From an uncultured Crocinitomix sp. (GTDB lineage Bacteria > Bacteroidota > Bacteroidia > Flavobacteriales_D > Crocinitomicaceae): a stretch of DNA of 56,304 nucleotides. This document shows positions 9,483-18,701 of this stretch, one piece after another (position 1 is the stretch's first letter; each line of letters starts with the position of its first letter). The position numbers and the translations under genes were made by a program. The notes under the pieces are model-generated. The model was not told the DNA's origin, searched no databases, and saw nothing but the letters and a program-made list of their open reading frames with translations. Location of the stretch: positions 1-56,304 of the forward strand of contig CAKZON010000060.1 of assembly GCA_937136425.1 (NCBI GenBank). The letters run 5' to 3'.

Positions 9483-10079
9483 TCAACACGCACAGGTCCA
9501 AGTTAAAAGGTAATATCCTTTCTCATCCATTTTTATATAATAATGGCATCCTTCAAGTTCAGTTTTGGGTTCATATAAAGTGGAATCATTTTTCCATACA
9601 TACTCACTTCCCCATTCACTTAATTTTTGACTACTTCTTTCAATTACTTTACTAATTACAGAAAAAAAGGCATCCTTGTCTCGGCATTTAGTATGTAATT
9701 CACCTCCAAAACCTACTTCAACAAATATTAAAGCTTTAAAAAGCACACCATTTTTAAATTGTTGCTCCCATTTTGTTGGTCCCCAAAAATCATCCGTTTC
9801 TAAAATAGTTCGCTCCGCTAATGAATCCAAATGGCTAATCAAATATTCATACACACCTACATTGTTACTACCTTCCTTTTTTAAAGCCGTGAATTTTTCA
9901 TTAACATCTGGCAAACAAACGGATTTTAGCTTGTCCAAAGATTCCCTTACAACTTCTTTTGGGACTATTAATTCAGATCGATATTCCATTATCACTCCTT
10001 GCTCTTGAATGGGTTCAGGATTTGATTTAGCACATGCGGCAAGTACAACAAGAGGAATTATCCATTTTAACATATTCAA
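9483..10079 (-). CDS. Hypothetical lipoprotein
   Basis: 198 residues with a lipoprotein signal (MNMLKWIIPLVVLAAC; lipobox LAAC, lipid Cys at 16). The rest is not recognised; it ends in a Cys-rich tail (LTWTCAC). It is upstream of the two-TM protein on the same strand with a 56-base gap. Probably envelope-anchored; function unknown. Confidence 0.6.
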   Translation of the reverse strand: MNMLKWIIPLVVLAACAKSNPEPIQEQGVIMEYRSELIVPKEVVRESLDKLKSVCLPDVNEKFTALKKEGSNNVGVYEYLISHLDSLAERTILETDDFWGPTKWEQQFKNGVLFKALIFVEVGFGGELHTKCRDKDAFFSVISKVIERSSQKLSEWGSEYVWKNDSTLYEPKTELEGCHYYIKMDEKGYYLLTWTCAC

Positions 10080-10221
10080 AAATAGAGCAGCAGAAGTAAT
10101 GAATTCAGCATTCCATCACTTAATACAGTTCACAATTATTATTCGCAGAATTAATCATTAAAAACGCAAATAATAATCAAACTATTAGAACAATTAGCCA
10201 CTATATTTGTTAACTAATCAA

Positions 10222-11523
10222 ATGGAAAAAACAACTTTTTTTTGGTTAAGAAGAGACTTGAGACTGAATGACAACACAGGACTTAAAGCTGCATTGCAAA
10301 ACAACACGAATGTACAAGTCGTTTTTATTTTTGACACCACAATTTTAGACAAACTATCAAAAGATGATGCTAGAGTATCATTCATTTGGCAAGCTTTAAA
10401 AAAACTCAACATATCACTTAAGTCCCATAATTCAAGTCTACTCGTTGAACATGGTGACCCTATTGAAATTTGGACTGAATTATTGAAGAAATTCGAAATT
10501 CAAAGCATATATACCAATCGAGATTACGAGCCAATGGCAATTGAGCGAGATAAAAAGGTTCAATTTTTATTGGAATCAAATGGTGTTAGTTATTATGATT
10601 TTAAAGATCATGTTTTCTTTGAAAAAGATGAAATTTTAAAAGCAGACGGGACACCTTACACTATTTATACACCTTACAAAAGAAAATGGTTAGAGAAGTT
10701 TGCAAAAACAAACGTTGTTATTCCTAAAAAGCAAGATGAATTGAATCGTAAATACGCAAAAAGCAATTTTGCCTTTCCATCTCTCCATTCAATTGGGTTT
10801 TCTGAAAGCAAATCAAATTCTTTCGCTTATGATTTAAAAGGCGTTGAAAATTATGACGAACATAGAGACTTTCCTTTTATTGACAAAACTACCCGCCTAG
10901 GACATCATTTACGTTTTGGAACAATCAGTTTAAGGAGTTTAGTAGCGTATGCAACACCAAAAAATGACACTTTTATATCTGAACTTATTTGGCGAGATTT
11001 TTTCTCACAAATACTAGCACATTTCCCATACGTTATAGACGCTCCATTCAAGAAAAAATATGCAAATATTGAATGGCGGAATAATGAAGTCGATTTTAAA
11101 TTATGGTGCGAAGGCAAAACGGGATATCCAATTGTTGACGCCGGTATGCGACAATTGAATGAGACAGGTTTTATGCACAACAGAGTAAGAATGATTGTGG
11201 CCAGTTTTTTAATTAAGCATTTATTAATTGATTGGCGCTGGGGAGAGGCATATTTTGCGGAGAAATTATTAGACTTTGATTTAGCATCAAACAATGGCAA
11301 CTGGCAATGGGCAGCAGGAACAGGGTGTGATTCTGCCCCATACTTTAGGGTCTTCAATCCTACTTTACAGCAAGAGAGATTTGACAAAAACCTTGACTAT
11401 ATCAAACGTTGGATTCCTGATTTTGAGCCAAACAATTATATTACACCAATAGTTGAACATAAAATGGCACGTGCTAGAGCAATTGCAACATACAAGACTG
11501 CTCTTGAGAATTTTGGAGGTTAA
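10222..11523 (+). CDS. phr: Deoxyribodipyrimidine photolyase (class I cryptochrome/photolyase family)
   Basis: About 433 residues. The N-terminal alpha/beta antenna-binding domain opens FFWLRRDLRLNDN. The C-terminal FAD-binding domain has TRLGHHLRFGTISLR, ELIWRDFFSQIL, GYPIVDAGMRQL, GFMHNRVRMI and NNGNWQWAAGTGCD, with the Trp residues typical of CPD photolyases. It repairs UV pyrimidine dimers with blue light. I use ATG 10222 (MEKTTFFW); the extension to 10207 starts from a non-ATG codon. TATATTTG at 10202-10209 matches a Bacteroidota -7 box but has no clear -33 partner. The next gene is a TIGR01777 protein, a pairing seen in photoprotection clusters. Confidence 0.92.
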   Translation: MEKTTFFWLRRDLRLNDNTGLKAALQNNTNVQVVFIFDTTILDKLSKDDARVSFIWQALKKLNISLKSHNSSLLVEHGDPIEIWTELLKKFEIQSIYTNRDYEPMAIERDKKVQFLLESNGVSYYDFKDHVFFEKDEILKADGTPYTIYTPYKRKWLEKFAKTNVVIPKKQDELNRKYAKSNFAFPSLHSIGFSESKSNSFAYDLKGVENYDEHRDFPFIDKTTRLGHHLRFGTISLRSLVAYATPKNDTFISELIWRDFFSQILAHFPYVIDAPFKKKYANIEWRNNEVDFKLWCEGKTGYPIVDAGMRQLNETGFMHNRVRMIVASFLIKHLLIDWRWGEAYFAEKLLDFDLASNNGNWQWAAGTGCDSAPYFRVFNPTLQQERFDKNLDYIKRWIPDFEPNNYITPIVEHKMARARAIATYKTALENFGG

Positions 11524-11579
11524 CGTTATTGATTTGTTAAAATAAATTTTTACGCATAAATTATCAGTTACTTTAAAAT

Positions 11580-12485
11580 ATGGAATCAGTTTTAATTACA
11601 GGCGGAAGTGGTTTAATTGGGCAAGCATTATCCAAATTACTTGTTGAAAATGAATATGCTGTTAGGCATTTATCACGATCAGTTAGCGGAAATGAAAAGC
11701 ACCCTACTTTTAAATGGAATTTAAACAATCAAGAACTAGATATTAAAGCAGTTGAAGGTGTTGATCATATTATTCATTTGGCAGGAGAAAATGTTGGTGA
11801 AGGCAGGTGGACAACAGAACGTAAAAAGCGAATTTTATCCAGTAGAGTTGGCACCTTAACTCTTCTTCAAAAACATTTGCAAAAAGGACAATTAAAATCG
11901 TTTATATCCGCATCAGGAATCAGTTATTACGGCACTAAAACCACCCCAAATATATTTAATGAAAATGACCCAAAAGGGACAGATTTTTTAGCAGACATAA
12001 GCGTGCAATGGGAGAAAAAGGCCTTTGAAATGGAATCCGTTGCCAACCGCGTTGTAGCGTTACGCACTGGTGTTGTTTTAAGTAATAGCGGTGGTGCGTT
12101 AGAAAAATTAATAAAGCCTATTAAAATGGGAATTGGTTCTGCTTTAGGTTCAGGAAAACAATATATGCCTTGGATTCATATTAATGATTTGTGTGCGATT
12201 TATTTACATGCCTTGCAAAACACAAACTTCAGTGGTAGCTATAATGCAGTCTCATCACAACACACCACCAATTTAGAAATGACGCAAGCCGTTGCCAAAG
12301 CATTGGATAAAAAATTATGGGTCCCAAAAGTTCCAGCGTTCATGCTCAAGCTCTTATTTGGCGAAATGGCTCAAATAATTTTAGAAGGAAGTAGAATTGA
12401 CAATTCTAAGCTTAAAGCCACCGGGTTCAACTTAGAGTTTGACGATTTGGATACTGCTTTAACTAACTTGTTAAAACAAGCTTAG
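11580..12485 (+). CDS. TIGR01777 family epimerase-like protein (SDR superfamily)
   Basis: 301 residues, the normal size for the YfcH/SDR39U1-like family. It has the extended-SDR nucleotide motif TGGSGLIGQAL at the N-terminus, HLAGENVGEGRWT, a SASGISYYG active-site segment and MPWIHINDLC. It binds NAD(P); the substrate is unknown in the family. It follows the photolyase by 56 bases on the same strand, so joint expression is likely. In several Bacteroidota and proteobacteria the family travels with photolyases and B12-type light regulators (established context). Confidence 0.88.
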   Translation: MESVLITGGSGLIGQALSKLLVENEYAVRHLSRSVSGNEKHPTFKWNLNNQELDIKAVEGVDHIIHLAGENVGEGRWTTERKKRILSSRVGTLTLLQKHLQKGQLKSFISASGISYYGTKTTPNIFNENDPKGTDFLADISVQWEKKAFEMESVANRVVALRTGVVLSNSGGALEKLIKPIKMGIGSALGSGKQYMPWIHINDLCAIYLHALQNTNFSGSYNAVSSQHTTNLEMTQAVAKALDKKLWVPKVPAFMLKLLFGEMAQIILEGSRIDNSKLKATGFNLEFDDLDTALTNLLKQA

Positions 12486-12488
12486 CTT

Positions 12489-13049
12489 TTATCTCTCCGA
12501 AACTTCATTAAATAGCTCTTCACGCAACTCCCATTGGTCAAAAATAGATTCAGGTTCCCATTCATCAGACTCTGTTTCACCATGACCTAATGAATTATAA
12601 TCAACAATTTCGTTTTCTTTAATAAAGTATTCACAATTCCATGAAGTGATATCCTCTCCGGATATATACTCTACCCATTCAATTGCATATATGAGTGAAC
12701 TGTTCAATAAAATATATTCTTCAGAATAGAATTTTTTATGTTTAGAATAAGTAATCACAACGATTTCAAGCGAATCATTAACCTTATTATAAGTCCATTT
12801 TTCATTGCTAAATTGTCTCTCAACAGGAGCTTTATTATGTTCTGATTCTGCAGAGTCGATAAAAACAAATACAGAATCAACATAAGACATCTCAGGCTCA
12901 TAGATTAACTCATCATCTATTGTCTTATCAAGGGTTTGAACAATTTCAGACTCATTTGATAATTCGAATACATCCGTTGCTTGTTCAGGTTTATCACCTG
13001 AACAATTTGCGAATAAGAAAATTCCAGAAAATAAGACTAATAATTTCAT
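12489..13049 (-). CDS. Hypothetical lipoprotein
   Basis: 186 residues with a lipoprotein signal peptide (MKLLVLFSGIFLFANC; lipid Cys at 16) followed by an acidic, Asp/Glu-rich linker. The rest is not recognised and has a beta-rich look. It converges with the TIGR01777 gene, with 3 bases between the stops. Envelope-anchored, function unknown. Confidence 0.6.
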   Translation of the reverse strand: MKLLVLFSGIFLFANCSGDKPEQATDVFELSNESEIVQTLDKTIDDELIYEPEMSYVDSVFVFIDSAESEHNKAPVERQFSNEKWTYNKVNDSLEIVVITYSKHKKFYSEEYILLNSSLIYAIEWVEYISGEDITSWNCEYFIKENEIVDYNSLGHGETESDEWEPESIFDQWELREELFNEVSER

Positions 13050-13094
13050 TAATTGGATTAACTACTTGTTTCTCCAATTAAAATTAGCGTTAAT

Positions 13095-15356
13095 TTATTG
13101 CTTCACCAACTTTTGCGAAATTCCAAGCTCAGGAAAAACCACCAAATAAAGACCTGTTTCCCAATCAGAAACTTCTATTTCAGAGTTTGAATATATTCGT
13201 CCTTGGTAAATTAACTGACCTCTAACGTCATAAATTTGGATTTGCTCTTGCTCATCCGAATTGAAATAAATATTAACGGAAGACTCTGTTGGGTTTGGGT
13301 AAAGCAAAACATCCAATTCAACCTCTTCCTCTTCAATGGAAAGAGCTGTATAACTATTGGAAGCAGCAAAAGTTGGAAACATTCGCATAAAAGGACCATC
13401 CCCATTCGGATACCTGCCGTAAGTTGTACCAGAACTCATTTCTGGAAACTTTACTTTATTAATTTCAAATCCGTCAGTATCTAGCAAAACAACAGTTTCT
13501 CCTGATGACGATAGTTTAAAATTGGCATGTAAGCCCTCCTCATCTGTATCCTCGTCTGCCCAAATAATAAGATATCCATTTGCATCAATCGTTGTTCCTT
13601 CAGGAATTTGATATTTAGTCGGATCTGCTGTTGGTTGATCAGACAAATAGTAACCTGACAAATCGATACTTGCATCTGTGTTATTATACAATTCAATCCA
13701 ATCATCATAGTCTCCAGAAGGATCAGTAACACTTACATTATTTTGTGGCATCATTTCATTGATAACGACATCAGCTTCAATTACAATTGAATAAAATTCA
13801 TGCTCTGCACGAACCGGAGAAAACTTACCCGCATCATCATTATCTGCATAAATATAGTATTGAATATCTTTTGAAGTAAGTGAAATTTGCACCCCATAAA
13901 CACCATCTCCTGCTCCGCCGTCACCATGTGCTCCATCATCAAACATTTCAACCTTTTCAAATGCATCCTCCCAATCATTTCGATACCCTACATAAGCATA
14001 GGTAGCATCTTCAATTGTTGCAGAAATTGTCACCGTCATATAAGCTGTGATCGTAGCAGGGCTCGTTTCAATATCAGAAATTGTTGGAGCAATATAACCC
14101 CACTCTGTCAAGCCTTCAAAATATTCTACTCGCGGATCCATTACTTCAGAAATTCCAAAAACACCTGCTCCACCTGGACCACCGCCTCCACCACCTTCAG
14201 TTTCATAAAGATTTGAAGTAAATTGTGTTGTTGTATAAAACCCGTGTGGTTCTGCCGCAACCTCTTCTGCAATTACATCTTGCATTTCCTCAGCACGCGT
14301 ATAATATGATCCATCTGCAAAGTTTTCCTCTACCATAGTTTTAACGTGTGCTACATACATTTTGCGATAGCGCGGAATAGACAATAACTGATAAATTAAA
14401 GGAAAGTCAGCTTCGCTCTCTCTTAAAAACAAATCCATTTCAATTAAATCATCAATATCTGATGGGCCACCAGGACCACCTCCACTCTCAATCATAGAAA
14501 AACTTCCCAACGATTGGTTAAGATCCCAAATGATTGGTAAAAACCTTTCATTGTCATCCTTAATCATATAATAATTCTGCTTAAATGGTCCTGAATAAGA
14601 ATCAAGGTTAACCAAAACATTATTAAACGCCAACATCCATATGGCACGATCAACATCTAAAAACTCCTCAATTGTTGCCAAATTATTCTCTAAATCAAAC
14701 GTAAAATCTTTAATATCATTCCACCCATAATCCGACTTCAATTCATAAAAGTCAAAATAGTCACTAGAGTCTGTTCCTAAATATTCTAATGATGATCCTC
14801 CATCAAGAACAGATACTGGATTACATTTGATTCTTGTATTATCATCATCACAATATAAACGGCGTTCTTGGTAGTTTCCATCAATCGATTCGGCACTTGA
14901 AAACAAACCATAATAATCTCCATTAATAGTTACTTTAGCATAATTAGCCAAAGGCATGTCCATATAATTTCGGCCTATTTCATAAGATAAAACTTCACGT
15001 ACAAAGGATGGATCTTTAGCACCATTAGACAGTTTTAATGTAGTATAACCTTGAAAACGCTGCTCTAAAACGTAGTTCAATTTTATGTTCAAAGGATTTT
15101 TCTCATTACTTGCATTGTAAGTACTATTTCCTTTAAATGCAACACCAACACTGTCATAAAAATTTCCATTTACGGTGCAGGTTCCTATCAATCTCTCTCC
15201 AAGGTCATTTTCATAATAATTATCCATTAACTCATCCCAATTGGACTCTTCAAATACAATGTCAACTTCTGTAATTGAACCTACGTCATAAAGACTTTGT
15301 GCTGTAACTTGAAAGAACGCCAAAAGGCCGAGAATTGTTCCTGTAATTTTTTTCAT
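13095..15356 (-). CDS. CotH kinase family protein with lamin-tail domain and T9SS sorting domain
   Basis: About 753 residues from ATG 15356 (MKKITGTILG...VTAQ signal peptide); the ORF can extend to 15398 but that would bury the signal. Residues of about 25-400 form a CotH-type kinase-like domain (AFKGNST, LAFNNVLVNLDSY, WDLNQSLG). A Gly-rich linker and Ig-like stretch follow, then a lamin-tail domain (INEMMPQNN, DWIELYNN, GYLIIWADED) and a C-terminal T9SS domain (LLYPNPTESSVNI ... LYLVVF ... KLVKQ). Exported to the surface. CotH homologues in other phyla are atypical protein kinases; activity here is inferred only. Confidence 0.87.
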   Translation of the reverse strand: MKKITGTILGLLAFFQVTAQSLYDVGSITEVDIVFEESNWDELMDNYYENDLGERLIGTCTVNGNFYDSVGVAFKGNSTYNASNEKNPLNIKLNYVLEQRFQGYTTLKLSNGAKDPSFVREVLSYEIGRNYMDMPLANYAKVTINGDYYGLFSSAESIDGNYQERRLYCDDDNTRIKCNPVSVLDGGSSLEYLGTDSSDYFDFYELKSDYGWNDIKDFTFDLENNLATIEEFLDVDRAIWMLAFNNVLVNLDSYSGPFKQNYYMIKDDNERFLPIIWDLNQSLGSFSMIESGGGPGGPSDIDDLIEMDLFLRESEADFPLIYQLLSIPRYRKMYVAHVKTMVEENFADGSYYTRAEEMQDVIAEEVAAEPHGFYTTTQFTSNLYETEGGGGGGPGGAGVFGISEVMDPRVEYFEGLTEWGYIAPTISDIETSPATITAYMTVTISATIEDATYAYVGYRNDWEDAFEKVEMFDDGAHGDGGAGDGVYGVQISLTSKDIQYYIYADNDDAGKFSPVRAEHEFYSIVIEADVVINEMMPQNNVSVTDPSGDYDDWIELYNNTDASIDLSGYYLSDQPTADPTKYQIPEGTTIDANGYLIIWADEDTDEEGLHANFKLSSSGETVVLLDTDGFEINKVKFPEMSSGTTYGRYPNGDGPFMRMFPTFAASNSYTALSIEEEEVELDVLLYPNPTESSVNIYFNSDEQEQIQIYDVRGQLIYQGRIYSNSEIEVSDWETGLYLVVFPELGISQKLVKQ

Positions 15357-15498
15357 GTATGTGGTTTTAGGTACAATAATTACTATTTTTTTTAGCATGG
15401 GGGAATTGTACTTTCAATAGGACTAAAATAATTTAAAAAGGTTTAACGCCCCTCTTTTTTTATTCTCGACCTAAGTCAAACTTACTGAAATTCACTGA

Positions 15499-15530
15499 TT
15501 TGGAATTTCGCATTTCTTTGTCTAGATTTG
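15499..15530 (+). promoter_or_regulatory. Bacteroidota-type promoter
   Basis: TTTG at 15499-15502 and TAGATTTG at 15523-15530, 20 bases apart, match the -33/-7 consensus. The -7 box ends 23 bases before the ATG of the repeat protein at 15554. Confidence 0.65.
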
Positions 15531-15553
15531 ATTTTTAACCACTATTTTAAATT

Positions 15554-16030
15554 ATGAAAAAATTAATATTCATTCTATTATTTGCACTCACAAGTTGGTC
15601 TGCTACTGCACAATCTGTTAAATTATTTGACTCTTATTTAAGGGTTGGTGATTTAGAAACAAGATATGTTGTTGTATTGTCAGATAATAGTATATGGTGG
15701 TTTGCGCCTGGATATGATTGGAAAAAATCGTCAAAAGCTGGGCTACCTGACAAATCAATAAAATTAATTTCTTGTTATTCGCATACAGATGCATCTACCC
15801 GTTATGTTGTAGTATTAGATGACAATAGCATTTGGTGGTTTGCACCAGGAAGTGAATGGAAAAAATCTTCTACCAGCGGACTTCCTTCTGGCTATAGCAT
15901 TGCTCATTTCAAAGCTTATACCAAGACTGACGGAACAAGATATACAGCAGTTTTGAATGATGGTTCTATTTGGTGGTTTGCACCAGGTAGTTCTTGGAAA
16001 AAGTCTTCCATGTCGGGGCTACCGAACTAA
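15554..16030 (+). CDS. Secreted protein with three SIWWFAPG repeats
   Basis: 158 residues with a signal peptide (MKKLIFILLFALTSWSATAQ). The mature part is almost entirely three tandem copies of a ~42-residue unit built on RYVVVLxDNSIWWFAPG, WKKSS and GLP. Nothing follows the repeats, so the unit is probably the whole fold, such as blades of a small propeller or a beta-prism. It resembles no family I can name. Wide aromatic WW pairs at fixed spacing suggest ligand or surface contact. A clear promoter precedes it, so it is a single-gene unit. Confidence 0.7.
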   Translation: MKKLIFILLFALTSWSATAQSVKLFDSYLRVGDLETRYVVVLSDNSIWWFAPGYDWKKSSKAGLPDKSIKLISCYSHTDASTRYVVVLDDNSIWWFAPGSEWKKSSTSGLPSGYSIAHFKAYTKTDGTRYTAVLNDGSIWWFAPGSSWKKSSMSGLPN

Positions 16031-16049
16031 GGAAATGTTAAAGAAACCA

Positions 16050-16616
16050 CTATTTTTTTGCTCTTATTCTACTCAATGTCTCTGGAGTCATCCCTAACAT
16101 TGAAGCAATATATTGCAAAGGTACTTGATTGAACAAACCTGGATTCAATTGAAACAGCATATCATAACGCTGTTGAGCACTTGCAGACAGGAAACTAAAA
16201 ACACGCTCCTCAATCGTTATAAAACAGTTTGATAAAAAACGCTTTTCAAGTTCTGCCCAATTTTGAACTTTAGCGCCAATTGCATTATAATTTTCTTTGT
16301 TGATACTATATATCTTTACATCTGTTAAAGCTTGCATATTCCATTTTGAAGGCTCATCAAAAACGAGGCTACGCAAATCCGTTAAAAAGTAACCTGGAGT
16401 AGCCAACCACTGTGTTATTTCTTTCTCTCCGAAATTTGCAAATATGCGCACAATTCCTTCTTGAATGAAAGCTAATTCGTTGCAATAGTGCCCTGTTTTC
16501 ACAAAAAACTCTCCCTTTTTAATTTCTTTCTCTACAAAAAGCTCAGAGATGAGTTTCTGCTCTTGCTCTGACACGAAAAAATAGGTTCTAAGATATTGTG
16601 CTAATTCAGGCATCAT
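16050..16616 (-). CDS. Crp/Fnr family transcriptional regulator
   Basis: 188 residues: a cyclic-nucleotide-binding-like beta-roll (KKGEFFVKTGHYCNELAFIQEGIVRIF) followed by a helix-turn-helix ending VPLQYIASMLGMTPETLSRIRAKK. This short, C-terminally trimmed type is very common in Bacteroidota and usually lacks the cAMP-contact residues. No FeS-type N-terminal Cys cluster is present, so it is not FNR-like in sensing. Target unknown; no matching palindrome was seen in its own upstream region. Confidence 0.85.
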   Translation of the reverse strand: MMPELAQYLRTYFFVSEQEQKLISELFVEKEIKKGEFFVKTGHYCNELAFIQEGIVRIFANFGEKEITQWLATPGYFLTDLRSLVFDEPSKWNMQALTDVKIYSINKENYNAIGAKVQNWAELEKRFLSNCFITIEERVFSFLSASAQQRYDMLFQLNPGLFNQVPLQYIASMLGMTPETLSRIRAKK

Positions 16617-16740
16617 TATTGTTGGTTTATTGTTTTAGTATTTAATTGAAAACGAGAGACAAACATTTTATCTTTCTTATTTAAGTTGGAAATTAATACT
16701 AAAAAATTGTACATTGATAAAGTTACATATAGTCTAAAAA

Positions 16741-17331
16741 ATGAAGTTCATGTTCTCGATAATAATTGCCCTTTTTATGGTTGGCTGCGAAGTAGAACCA
16801 GTTACACCAGTTGGCGGAGGTCCAGGAGGGTATTCCAATTCTACTAAAATGAAAACCAGTTTTTCTGAAGACTGGGACAATTGGGAATTTGAAATTGAAG
16901 ACGCAACGGTTGACGTAGAAACCAGTTTTTCTGAGGATTGGGACAATTGGGATTTTTCATTTGGATCGATAAATGGTGATATAGAGACTAATTTTTCTGA
17001 AGATTGGGACAATTGGACATTAGAAAGTGATGACTATACCATTAAAATGCGCACCAATTTTTCAGATGATTGGGACAATTGGGATATTGATGACAACGCG
17101 AATGGATGGCATGCAGATGTTTCCACTGGTTTTTCAGAGGATTGGGATGATTGGGATGTTTCTTTTGACGGACAAAGTATAGATGTTCGCACGGCTTTTT
17201 CAGACGACTGGGACAGTTGGGAGACTTTTGGCGACTTTCCAGCGGATTACCCACTTGAATATAAAATCGCCGTGTTATTCGTTCCGGTCATCACTAATGT
17301 TATGATCCAAAACGGATTGATTACTCCTTAA
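16741..17331 (+). CDS. Lipoprotein with six FSEDWDNW repeats
   Basis: 196 residues. A lipoprotein signal (lipobox FMVGC, lipid Cys at about 16) is followed by a Gly/Pro linker and six copies of a ~24-residue unit whose core is T-x-FS[ED]DWD[ND]W, with variable acidic spacers between. The DNA copies are similar but not identical, so the array is old enough to diverge. A hydrophobic C-terminal tail follows. The unit could form beta-hairpins with Trp/Asp faces or bind divalent cations; neither is proven. No family recognised. Anchored in the outer or inner membrane. Confidence 0.75.
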   Translation: MKFMFSIIIALFMVGCEVEPVTPVGGGPGGYSNSTKMKTSFSEDWDNWEFEIEDATVDVETSFSEDWDNWDFSFGSINGDIETNFSEDWDNWTLESDDYTIKMRTNFSDDWDNWDIDDNANGWHADVSTGFSEDWDDWDVSFDGQSIDVRTAFSDDWDSWETFGDFPADYPLEYKIAVLFVPVITNVMIQNGLITP

Positions 17332-17364
17332 TATTCCCTGTCAACAGTTGAAAATTTTCCACTG

Positions 17365-18690
17365 CTATTTTCGCATAGGCAAAGATCTAAACTTACTATA
17401 AACAGGTTTGAAAAATCCAATGCTTGCAATTCCAAACAGGACGCACATCAAGTAAATAAAATCCTCTACATCAAATCCCATTACATGATCATTCCAATAG
17501 TAACGATCATAGCTATTATAACCTAAAGTTCTAATCATAGCATATAAGAAGAGTGGTAAAATAGGAACCCAAAATTGGAAATACATGCTTAGCACATAAG
17601 CTGTTTGATTTAATTTATCTTGCTTATAACCCAGTGTAAATATAATTCCAACAATGACATAAGCCATTATTATGAGCACCAGGAATGTATCCTCTATTCC
17701 TCTTGAATTATATGAGCTATAAAATAGCCCCCAAATTATTGCTCCTATAATTGCCCCCACAATTGGTGTTAAACAAATTGCTATAAACCCAAAAACAAAG
17801 TGACGTAAATTCATTTGCTTAAAAATCCATACTAACAAGGCTAACCAGCCGATAAAGGCTAATGAAATTTTCCAAAACCATTCATCATTCCAAACTGAAA
17901 ATCCTGTTCCTTCATGCAAGCTTTTAATTTTTGAAACTTTGCCTGAAACTCCCCAAGACCCACTATAATAGTCGTAATAATCATAGTCGTAGTATTGTAC
18001 ATTGTTATTGATTCTGTCATCCAAAATCATTTCGGGTGAGCGCGTTATCATATCATGTGTATACTTATTATACGAAGCTAAATAGTTTTCAATACGCTCT
18101 AAAGCCTCTCTTCTCGTTAATACAACATTAGCATCACCTGAGTTATAATCCTCATCTTCATAATAATAGTAGTCGTAATAATCTGTAACGAAATTACTTT
18201 CAGTGATGGTATACGTATCATCATAATTCACTTCAAAAGACCCTTCATCATTCACTAATGAATTTCCATCATTTAAGTATTTATAGTCTTGCAGTACCTC
18301 TTCATATCCTACTGAAAAAGTTACTTTTTGATCATTTGAATATGGAATTACTAAAATGAGTCCGTACGCCACAATAAAAACGAACGAATAGAGAATAAAA
18401 TTCAAATACTCTTCTAAAATGGTAAGTTTCCCTCCACTTTTAGTCACATTATATCTTGACTGAAAAATGAACCAATACACCAAATAAACCAATACAGGTA
18501 TAACCATCATCAAAATGGACAATTCAGATTCTGGAAAATCTCCTTTCGGATTCCAACCAAAGGTGACATTCCCTAAGTAAATAATCAAAATTATACCTAT
18601 ACCAATTGGTAAAAAAGAATGCACACGTGTAACCCAAATAGATGGCAAATAGTGCAATAAATAATCGTCTATTTTTTTAAAAAACTTCAC
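17365..18690 (-). CDS. Polytopic membrane protein, probable ABC transporter membrane partner
   Basis: 441 residues with about eight hydrophobic segments: two near the N-terminus (IGIGIILIIYLG, SILMMVIPVLVYLVYWFIF), then FILYSFVFIVAYGLILVI, a Tyr/Asp-rich extracytoplasmic stretch (YYDYYYYEDEDY), and further segments to the C-terminus. It begins 11 bases after the stop of the ABC ATPase gene, so the two are co-transcribed and probably form one transporter. The membrane domain does not match a permease family I can name. Confidence 0.65.
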   Translation of the reverse strand: MKFFKKIDDYLLHYLPSIWVTRVHSFLPIGIGIILIIYLGNVTFGWNPKGDFPESELSILMMVIPVLVYLVYWFIFQSRYNVTKSGGKLTILEEYLNFILYSFVFIVAYGLILVIPYSNDQKVTFSVGYEEVLQDYKYLNDGNSLVNDEGSFEVNYDDTYTITESNFVTDYYDYYYYEDEDYNSGDANVVLTRREALERIENYLASYNKYTHDMITRSPEMILDDRINNNVQYYDYDYYDYYSGSWGVSGKVSKIKSLHEGTGFSVWNDEWFWKISLAFIGWLALLVWIFKQMNLRHFVFGFIAICLTPIVGAIIGAIIWGLFYSSYNSRGIEDTFLVLIIMAYVIVGIIFTLGYKQDKLNQTAYVLSMYFQFWVPILPLFLYAMIRTLGYNSYDRYYWNDHVMGFDVEDFIYLMCVLFGIASIGFFKPVYSKFRSLPMRK

Positions 18691-18701
18691 GTATAATGGT
18701 T

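Noticed and set aside
9676..10008. 110-codon rightward frame
   Set aside because: Shadow of the lipoprotein gene at 9483-10079, which has a lipobox and a sensible protein.
13887..14216. Open frame opposite the CotH gene
   Set aside because: It is the antisense shadow of the CotH/lamin-tail coding sequence; composition and lack of homology show the minus strand is coding.
17996..18200. TAT/ATA-rich DNA repeat inside the ABC partner gene
   Set aside because: It encodes a Tyr/Asp-rich protein stretch (YYDYYYYEDEDY) in an intact frame and is not a separate DNA element.
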